From positions 1 to 44,089 of the forward strand of contig NZ_CAJNKE010000014.1 of the NCBI RefSeq assembly GCF_905232215.1: 44,089 bases of DNA, in the 5' to 3' direction. Source of the stretch: Burkholderia sp. LMG 13014. Lineage in GTDB: Bacteria; Pseudomonadota; Gammaproteobacteria; Burkholderiales; Burkholderiaceae. Below are positions 21,466 to 27,488 of the stretch, one piece after another. Each line of letters starts with the position of its first letter. The first letter of the stretch is position 1. Under the pieces are notes generated by a model. That model worked only from the letters and a program-made list of their open reading frames with translations, ran no database searches and was not told the origin of the DNA. The position numbers and the translations under genes were made by a program.

Positions 21466-24261
21466 CTACGCCTCTGCTTTCTCCTTCCGCGTGCGCTTCG
21501 GCTTTGCTGATGGAAGCAGGCTTGTCAACTTACCGTAAAGAACAAACAGAAACGCAACACGACCTGCATCGGATTTGTCGCCTTTGAATCCGTATGCGGC
21601 ATCGACCGCCCGGTCATTGGCAACATGCGCTTTCCGAAGTTCCGGCGGCATGGTCCGCGGATCATAGAGATCGGCCAGTGACGAACCGGGGAAAAGCGAA
21701 CGCGCGTCGAGAATAGCTTGGGCGGTGGACTCCAGCGCTTTTCGTTGCGCTTCCGTCGGTTCCGGCCACGGATAGTTGTTGAATACGATCTTAATGGAAT
21801 ATTGAAAGTCGCTCTTCAGTCGTCCCGTTACGGTGCGCACCCAAGCCATATGCATGGTCGAATGCAACACTGCAAAATGATAGGGCGTCGCGTCGGGCAT
21901 CAGCCGCACCTTGTTGCTCGCCAACGTCGGCGGTTGCAAGTACCCCAGCGGAATGAAATCGCGGCGATACGACGAGACTTCAGGGATCACCAAAAACGGC
22001 TTTTCGGGCATGAACTCGACGTGAAAGCGGGTCGGCGTCTCGGCTAACTTCTGCGTCGGAGCGCTATCGCTCGCGAGGCGGCTCTTGCGCACGGCCTCGA
22101 CGCGCTTCATACATTCCGGCAGCGCGCGCAGTTCGTTTGGCTTTAGATTGCCCAGCCACAGGCACCAACGGCTCAGATCGTTGATGAACTCGACCGAACC
22201 ATACCACCGGCGAAACAGAGGAGCAGCACTCGGTTCAAGTTGGATGAACGCAGCCTTTTCGTCGTCGGTGAACAGGTAATGCCCACCGTCGATTGGCTTG
22301 TTCCCGATGCCGATTTCTGGCACAGGGCAGATCGGCGTGCGCCGATTGGGCAACAAGTAGTCGGGCGCGTCGACCAGGTAAGGGTTGATGCGTTTGGCAG
22401 CAATGACGTGCGCGTTCTCAGCCTTGATGTCGCCGGTGTAGTCGTAAATCGTGCAGTGGTCCGGGACCCTGAGACCAAAGCCGATGATGACGCAATGGAC
22501 CGCGGCGATCCCCTTACCTTCGTTGCTCCATTGAAACGTTCGGTGCGCGAAGCGGATCTGGACACCGCCTTGCAGCAACGGCCCCCACAGCACCGACACT
22601 TGCTCGCCCTGCGTGATCGAGTTGGTCGACACGAACGCCACGTCGATCGACGGGTTTTGCTGGATGTATGCCAATGCCTTCACGTACCAGGCGGCCACGT
22701 AGTCAAGCAAACCGCCGTTCTTGATCTTTGCAAAAACCACACGGGCATCTTCCCGTTGAGCATCGTTGAGGTATTTCGCGCCGATGAACGGGGGGTTGCC
22801 CATCACGTAAGAGCATTGCGCAGGCGGTAGGATCGACGCCCAATCGAAGCGGAGGGCGTTTTCCTGGTGGACGTGCGGTGTGTCAACCAAAGGAACCGTT
22901 GGACGCGTGTTGCCAAAGCGTTCCGCTGATTCTAGGTTCATTTGGTGGTCGGTGATCCACAACGCGACGCGAGCGATGTGTGCCGCTGCATCGTCGATTT
23001 CCAAACCGTAGAACTGACTGACGCGCACCCGGCAGAGCGTGGACACGTCCAGCAAACCGGGGCCTTGCCCAAAATCAACGAACAACGCCGCGATGACATC
23101 GTTTTCCAAGCGTCGCAGTTCCCGGTACGCGATTACCAGGAAGTTGCCACAGCCGCATGCTGGATCGAAGAAGGTGAGGCTCGACAACTTGTCGTACAGC
23201 GCTTGCAATCGCGGCTTGCTCTTTCGTGCCTTCTCGAACTCGGCACGTAGATCGTCCATGAACAACGGGTTGATGACCCGCAAGATATTACGTTCCGAGG
23301 TGTAGTGGGCGCCAAGTTCCCTGCGACTGGCCTGGCGCGTCTCGTCCGGTGTGTGCACCTCGAGTACACCTTGAAACATTGCTCCAAAGATCGCCGGGCT
23401 GATCCCACTCCAGTCCAGTTCCGCGCACTTCACCAGCAGGGTTCGCATGTCCGCATCAAACGAAGGGATGCGTGTGCGCTCGGAAAACAACGACCCGTTG
23501 ATGTAGGCGAACGCGGCCAGACGTTCGTCCAGGTTCGACGACCGATCGCTGTCCGACGTGTCGAGTACGTCGAACAGGCTTGCCAGGCTTTGCCCGGTGT
23601 CACGTCCGTCGGGCCTAGTGGTTTCGACGTACCGTCGAAAGAGCCCGTCTAGTCCGAAGATCCCGGTGTCGTCTGCGAAGAGGCAGAATAGGAGTCGCGT
23701 GAGAAACACTTCCAGATCGCGCCCGCGGAAGTTCGCCTGCAACAGCGCCTCGTGCAACTTCGAGACGGCGTACGCCGCCTTCCGGTTGATCGGCGACTCC
23801 TCCAGGATCTCCGGCGACGCATCCTTCTCGACCAGGAACCGGAACCAGCCGGCGTGTTTTGGAAGGTCCGCGAGTTTGCATTCGACTTGGGTGTCAGTTT
23901 TCAGGTCGTACAACCTGAACCGGGCAAAATCCGACACGATGATGTATCGCGGGCGTTCGCCTTCCGACAGGGCCGTGAAATAGTCGGACGCCTGGGTGAA
24001 CGCCGAGTTTAGATCCTTGCCTTTGCTCTTGTGCTCGACGATCAACAACCCGGGGATGAACGAGTCGATGAAGCCCCGCGTGCCATCGAGTTTGTCCACC
24101 GCCTTTTCGTAGATCGTCGCCGACTCCGGGCGGATGCCGAAGCACTCGTAAAACCGTGCCCAAAACAACTTTGCGTCGGCGTTCTCGCGTTCCGCCTGTT
24201 TCCATTGCTTTGCGAAGGCCTGCAAATGGGCACGGATTTCCGGGAACGAGATGGTTGTCAT
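21466..24261 (-). CDS. MmeI-like type IIG/IIL restriction-modification enzyme
   Basis: A 931-aa protein, close to MmeI (919). The start at 24261 gives the expected N-terminus; an upstream in-frame ATG at 24369 would add 36 unusual residues. Domains in order: nuclease with D66, E76 and K78 (FIDSFIPGLLIVEHKSKG), a PD-(D/E)xK site; helical linker; gamma-type N6-adenine methyltransferase with motif I DPACGCGNF (about 364) and NPPF (about 487); target-recognition region and C-terminal helices. All key residues appear intact, so one chain should both methylate and cut, usually at a distance from the site and with single-strand hemimethylation. It converges on the DUF4365 pair. A TACAAT -10 lies about 30 bases upstream of the start. 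Confidence 0.85.
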   Translation of the reverse strand: MTTISFPEIRAHLQAFAKQWKQAERENADAKLFWARFYECFGIRPESATIYEKAVDKLDGTRGFIDSFIPGLLIVEHKSKGKDLNSAFTQASDYFTALSEGERPRYIIVSDFARFRLYDLKTDTQVECKLADLPKHAGWFRFLVEKDASPEILEESPINRKAAYAVSKLHEALLQANFRGRDLEVFLTRLLFCLFADDTGIFGLDGLFRRYVETTRPDGRDTGQSLASLFDVLDTSDSDRSSNLDERLAAFAYINGSLFSERTRIPSFDADMRTLLVKCAELDWSGISPAIFGAMFQGVLEVHTPDETRQASRRELGAHYTSERNILRVINPLFMDDLRAEFEKARKSKPRLQALYDKLSSLTFFDPACGCGNFLVIAYRELRRLENDVIAALFVDFGQGPGLLDVSTLCRVRVSQFYGLEIDDAAAHIARVALWITDHQMNLESAERFGNTRPTVPLVDTPHVHQENALRFDWASILPPAQCSYVMGNPPFIGAKYLNDAQREDARVVFAKIKNGGLLDYVAAWYVKALAYIQQNPSIDVAFVSTNSITQGEQVSVLWGPLLQGGVQIRFAHRTFQWSNEGKGIAAVHCVIIGFGLRVPDHCTIYDYTGDIKAENAHVIAAKRINPYLVDAPDYLLPNRRTPICPVPEIGIGNKPIDGGHYLFTDDEKAAFIQLEPSAAPLFRRWYGSVEFINDLSRWCLWLGNLKPNELRALPECMKRVEAVRKSRLASDSAPTQKLAETPTRFHVEFMPEKPFLVIPEVSSYRRDFIPLGYLQPPTLASNKVRLMPDATPYHFAVLHSTMHMAWVRTVTGRLKSDFQYSIKIVFNNYPWPEPTEAQRKALESTAQAILDARSLFPGSSLADLYDPRTMPPELRKAHVANDRAVDAAYGFKGDKSDAGRVAFLFVLYGKLTSLLPSAKPKRTRKEKAEA

Positions 24262-24424
24262 GGCGCTGGCATCGTATGAAGGAACGGGGCGATTGTATCC
24301 GGGAAGGCCATCCGAAGGCTCGATCAGGGTGGTTGCCCCGATCGATTGCCCGCAAACGGTTAATGGCATCGCCCTGCGCCAAGCCGGCGTCGACCGTCAT
24401 GTCCGCGCTCGACGCCGGGTTCGA

Positions 24425-25039
24425 TCACACCGAGTCGAACAGATCGCCGAAATCGGGTTCGCCGTAACGTAGCGCCGGGTCGCTATGCTTTGGCGACGGC
24501 ACATGACGCAGCACAGTCCAGCGCCGCACGCGGTGCGGTTGAACCGGCCCGTGCTCGAACGCGAAGAACCGGCGACGATACACCGGCTCGCGGGCGTTGT
24601 TGGGCAGCACGACGTGGACGTGCGGATGCTCCGGCTCCGGCGTGCGCGGCACCAACGAGGCCAACGGTGCGTTCCACATCGCGTCGATTTCAGCCCGGAA
24701 GTCATCGACGGCCTGCTCGACGCTCGGCGCAACGGTCGTTGCGGCCGTTGCGTTCGCGTGCAGCGTTTCGTCGACGATCGAACGGATGGAGTCCGGCAGG
24801 AGGGCCTTGATGGCGTCATCGCCCGCATCGCGGGCCACGTTGAACAGCACGCGGCAATCGAACGCGATCCGACTTGCCAGGGCACGTGCCTGCGTCCGTT
24901 TCTTCGTTCGCAGCGAACGCAAGACGGCCGCAGGCATTCCCGGCTCCCGGAGGTCGGCCGGGATGGCGATGTTGAACGCGAAAACGCCGGAGGCGGTTGT
25001 GGTGAGGTAGGTGGGTCGTTTGGTGCGGATGACGATCAC
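24425..25039 (-). CDS. integrase-N-terminal-like protein lacking a catalytic domain
   Basis: A 204-aa protein starting at GTG 25039, supported by GGAG at 25050-25047. The first ~75 residues (YLTTTASGVFAFNIAIPADL... AVLRSLRTKKRTQARALASRI) match the DUF6538-type SAM-like N-terminal domain of phage tyrosine integrases: a short beta-hairpin, 'P-A-D-L', then 'SLRT...ALA'. No R...H-x-x-R...Y catalytic region follows. The C-terminal half is Pro/Arg-rich with HVHVVLPNNAREPVYRRRFF. It may be a decayed integrase or an independent DNA-binding protein using the arm-type domain. It is preceded by an intrinsic terminator directly abutting its ribosome site. Confidence 0.6.
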   Translation of the reverse strand: MIVIRTKRPTYLTTTASGVFAFNIAIPADLREPGMPAAVLRSLRTKKRTQARALASRIAFDCRVLFNVARDAGDDAIKALLPDSIRSIVDETLHANATAATTVAPSVEQAVDDFRAEIDAMWNAPLASLVPRTPEPEHPHVHVVLPNNAREPVYRRRFFAFEHGPVQPHRVRRWTVLRHVPSPKHSDPALRYGEPDFGDLFDSV

Positions 25040-25046
25040 GATGAGG

Positions 25047-25074
25047 CTCCAAAAAAAGTCCGTGGGGTCACGGG
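25047..25074 (-). terminator. terminator abutting the ribosome site of 25039
   Basis: On the minus strand CCGTG pairs with CACGG, followed after two bases by seven T that run straight into GGAG (25050-25047), the Shine-Dalgarno for GTG 25039. It follows the stop at 25100 and may be both terminator and attenuator. Confidence 0.7.
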
Positions 25075-25099
25075 CTCGAACGTTGAACAACAGGAAGAG

Positions 25100-25396
25100 T
25101 CAGGCAGGGGCGCGCGCTGCGCGCATGTACGTCTTCAGGAACACCAGGCGTTCACGGTCGGGCAGATCGAGCCAGGCCAGCAACGCAGCGCCCAGGTGGT
25201 CGCTCACGAGCGCCGTGGCCGTCGCGCGCTCGGGGCCGGTGAGGCCCGCGCTTTGCGCGACCCATGCGGCGTGCGCCGGCACCAGAGCCTGCACGTTTTC
25301 ATACACCGCGCGCACCAGCGACGTACCGACCAGCCGTCGGGTGGCCTGCCGGCGAGCGCGCGATGCGCGCGAGCGGACGGTGCTCGGGTTCGTCAT
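25100..25396 (-). CDS. 98-aa paralogue-family protein
   Basis: The start at 25396 overlaps the upstream stop at 25393 (ATGA). A basic N-terminus (RSRASRARRQATRRL) precedes a helical domain ending DHLGAALLAWLDLPDRERLVF, clearly related to 17401-17661 (NYIGAALLAMESLTPAERRAF). Soluble, no known family. The shared C-terminal motif with conserved GAALLA, a Pro and an ER pair suggests a common partner-binding helix. Confidence 0.6.
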   Translation of the reverse strand: MTNPSTVRSRASRARRQATRRLVGTSLVRAVYENVQALVPAHAAWVAQSAGLTGPERATATALVSDHLGAALLAWLDLPDRERLVFLKTYMRAARAPA

Positions 25397-25827
25397 GGCG
25401 TGACCTCATCGACGTTCGACAACTCGGACAAACTGTTGAAGTCGAAATCAGGTGCGCCGGCCGCGTCGACGCCAGGCGACGCGGGCGGCAACGTGAAGCC
25501 GTCCGGTACCGTTGCGGCGTTGGTCGACGCTGCAGCACGTCGCGCGTTTTCCGCGTTCATGTAAGCCTCGACATGGGCCGCCTGTTCGTCGGCATCGCGT
25601 TCACCGAACGCGATGATCGACGCGGCCACCCAGTCGGTGAACGTCGAGCGACCAACGGGCGCATCACCGAACCGCTTGCGATGGTCTTGCCACGCCGATT
25701 TGGCGCGGTCGTACATGCCGACTTCAAAACTGAACCCCGTGAAGCGCCGGGTCTCGCGCCACTTCGCCCGGTTTGTCCGGCGTCGCGCGGTGTCAGCGCT
25801 GGGGTTTTTGTGGGCAGGTCGGACCAT
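25393..25827 (-). CDS. 144-aa paralogue-family protein
   Basis: The start at 25827 follows GGAG at 25841-25838; an upstream in-frame ATG at 25890 lies inside the leader hairpin and is rejected. The central region (WQDHRKRFGD... FTDWVAASIIAFGERDADEQAAHVEAYMNAE) shares the W-x-x-x-x-R and D-W/Y-x-A/G-A-x-L/I-x-A pattern of the two shorter paralogues. The C-terminus is Pro/Ala-rich and acidic. It is the first gene of a minus-strand unit running away from the iteron array. Unknown function; copy-control or regulatory roles are possible given its place next to the iterons. Confidence 0.6.
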   Translation of the reverse strand: MVRPAHKNPSADTARRRTNRAKWRETRRFTGFSFEVGMYDRAKSAWQDHRKRFGDAPVGRSTFTDWVAASIIAFGERDADEQAAHVEAYMNAENARRAAASTNAATVPDGFTLPPASPGVDAAGAPDFDFNSLSELSNVDEVTP

Positions 25828-25837
25828 AACGTTGTTT

Positions 25838-25874
25838 CTCCAAAAAACAAAAGCCCGTCGAACAGCACGGGCTT
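25838..25874 (-). terminator. leader terminator/attenuator of the 25827 unit
   Basis: AAGCCCGT and ACGGGCTT form an 8-bp stem (25851-25874), followed on the minus strand by TTGTTTTTT, which joins the Shine-Dalgarno GGAG (25841-25838). No minus-strand gene lies upstream, so this hairpin sits in the 5' leader and could attenuate transcription coming from the iteron region. Confidence 0.65.
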
Positions 25875-26291
25875 GAACGTGGAGGCGCATGCGACGACCG
25901 GCGCCTGGGTGTACGTACGATTAACTCCAGCGTCGGACAAACACAAGGGGAGGCCACCGTTTTTCTTCGACCGTGCGTTGACGGCAAAACACTGCACGGT
26001 TCACCGGCCCCCGTTGGGGTCCGGTCTACCGTTTGCGTTTTGCCTCTTGTCGACGCATCGGCCGTCGTGGGAACCGCTTGGCTCTTCCCATCGGCGAAAC
26101 GGCTGACGGTTTTGCGGCGGACCATGCAGCGGTGCGACGAATCCAGGCCATTCTCCCCATCGTCCCGCCAAGGTCTCGCCCGTTCGCCCCACCATCGACC
26201 GATTTGCTGCTTGCAACGGGACAGCAGTTTGTCCGCGATGCATGGTCGAAAACAGCCCCAACATCGACGGACCTGGGGCACGACGAAGGCA

Positions 26292-26625
26292 GGACAAACA
26301 GCGGGGAAAAAGCAGGGTTTGGCAATGGACAAACAGCGGGGCAATGCGAAGGACAAACAGCGGACAAACAGCGGGGCTCAACGTCGGACAAACAGCAGGG
26401 CACGAAGCAGGACAAACAGCAATACGAGAAGCAGGACAAACAGCACACCATCGACCACCAACAACCCAGCAGCACAACGAGACAAACAGTGAAGCGGTGA
26501 GGCAGGACAAACAGTAAAAGCAACACCAACACCCACGTCAACAGCAAGACAAACACCAACGTCAACAGCAGCACCCTCAACGTCAACAGCAAGACAAACA
26601 GCAACGTCAAAAGCGGGACAAACAG
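26292..26625 (+). repeat. iteron array, 12 direct copies of GGACAAACAG
   Basis: Copies start at 26292, 26327, 26351, 26362, 26386, 26410, 26434, 26480, 26505, 26547, 26592 and 26616 (three begin AGACAAAC; one ends CAC). Spacings are mostly 24 bases, or 11, 25, 35, 42, 45 and 46, close to multiples of the helical repeat. ACGTCAACAGC-type units are interspersed at 26535-26613. Single inverted copies lie near 26228 and direct partial copies near 25935 and 26877. The region 25875-26944 has no supportable gene. A protein-binding array for replication, partition or relaxosome assembly. Confidence 0.8.
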
Positions 26626-26639
26626 CGTGGTGGGCGTTT

Positions 26640-26870
26640 TTCAAACGGTATCTGTGTGGGTTGCGTTCCCCTCTCTTCTCTCGGGGGACGACCACAACAC
26701 ACGCATTGCATCTTCGATGCGTCCTCCCCTGGCCGCTTCGCGGCCCTTTCGCCTTGCTGCGCAAGGCTCTTACCGTAGCCGCTACGCGGCCACCGTTGGG
26801 AAGGCCGCAGCCTTGCCCAGTAAGCGTTGGACCGTAGCCGCGCTTTGACGGAAAAACGGTCGCCGCGCGC
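26640..26870. other. hairpin-rich putative oriT
   Basis: There are five short hairpins in tandem: GCATC-ttc-GATGC (26708-26720), GGCCGC-ttc-GCGGCC (26731-26745), GCCTTGC-tgc-GCAAGGC (26751-26767), CGTAGC-c-GCTACG (26774-26786) and AAGGC-cgca-GCCTT (26802-26815). They lie between the iterons and an RHH gene followed by coupling protein and MOBF relaxase. In R388 oriT sits in exactly this place, upstream of trwA-trwB-trwC. No nic consensus was identified with confidence. Confidence 0.5.
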
Positions 26871-26875
26871 ACCGC

Positions 26876-26903
26876 TGGACAAACGCCAGGTACCTGGTAG
26901 TAC
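26876..26903 (+). promoter_or_regulatory. promoter of the RHH gene, TGGACW-16-TAGTAC type
   Basis: -35 TGGACA (26876-26881), 16 bases including the palindrome CCAGGTACCTGG, then extended -10 TGG-TAGTAC (26898-26903). The -35/-10 spacing and the string TACTACCAGGTAC are shared with the five-gene operon promoter at 17700-17727. Confidence 0.6.
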
Positions 26904-26944
26904 TTAAGGAGCCCGTCATCGCCCACCATCGCAGGAGTTCCACC

Positions 26945-27286
26945 ATGGCAATGCCTTCGCTTCACGTTCGACTGAAACCCACGACCGACCGCCGCTTGAA
27001 AGACGCTGCCGAGGCGCAAAACACGACCCAGGGTGAACTCGCCCGGCGCGCGATCGACGCTTACCTGAACGGCGCGGACATCGCCGCCCTGATCGCCGAG
27101 CAACGACTGGCGACGGACGCGCAGATCGACGCGATGGAAGCCCGTCTGGTCGAGCGGTTCGAGGACCATCTGAAGGCGCTCGCGAACGCGTTCACGGCCA
27201 TCCACCTGACCGTCGACCAGGCCGGTAACCCGATCGCCGGGCACATCGACGACCTGCCGCCGGACGCGGCATTGCAGGCCGCGTAA
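26945..27286 (+). CDS. ribbon-helix-helix relaxosome accessory protein (TrwA-like position)
   Basis: A 113-aa protein; ATG 26945 follows AGGAG at 26932-26936. The N-terminus fits a ribbon-helix-helix domain: strand SLHVRLKP, then DRRLKDAAEAQNTTQGELARRAIDAYL. The rest is a helical, probably oligomerising region (IAEQRLATDAQIDAMEARLVERFEDHL). TrwA of R388 is 121 aa and occupies the same place, between oriT and the coupling-protein gene, where it binds oriT, stimulates the relaxase and represses its own operon. I infer the same role. Sequence identity to TrwA cannot be judged here, so I give no symbol. Confidence 0.7.
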   Translation: MAMPSLHVRLKPTTDRRLKDAAEAQNTTQGELARRAIDAYLNGADIAALIAEQRLATDAQIDAMEARLVERFEDHLKALANAFTAIHLTVDQAGNPIAGHIDDLPPDAALQAA

Positions 27287-27415
27287 AACGGCCAAAAACG
27301 GCGACAGCAAAAACCGACGACTCCGCGCGAGTCGTGCCCGACGCCGAGACGACTATCCGGGCGTTGAGTTTTCCAGCAGCAGCGGCCACACCAGCAGCAC
27401 CGCCCCGTTCCATCG

Positions 27416-27488
27416 AGCCGCCCGCAGCAATGCGGGCTTCCGGGTACAAGGAGCCACGGTGGCTCCGACTTCATCGGAGGCCGTCATG
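27416..27488 (+). promoter_or_regulatory. structured 5' leader, copy F (coupling protein)
   Basis: Hairpin CCCGCA-gcaa-TGCGGG (27421-27436), GGTAC (27443-27447), hairpin GGAGCC-acggt-GGCTCC (27450-27466), Shine-Dalgarno GGAGG (27476-27480) and ATG 27486. The GTG is replaced and the GCTCC partner is absent, so this is the most divergent copy, but the order of elements is kept. Confidence 0.5.

Noticed and set aside
26001-26610. Long open frames on both strands through the iteron array, giving repetitive Cys/Pro- or Gln/Lys-rich proteins
   Set aside because: The 10-base repeat and its multiples contain no stops in several frames, so the openness is a by-product of the iterons. No ribosome site or protein-like composition supports coding.
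26292-26625. CRISPR array
   Set aside because: Repeats are only 10 bases, spacing includes 11-base and 46-base steps, and there are no spacer-sized unique units or cas genes.
26640-26940. A specific nic site for the MOBF relaxase
   Set aside because: I looked for an R388- or F-like nic sequence near the hairpins and found no convincing match, so only the region is called.
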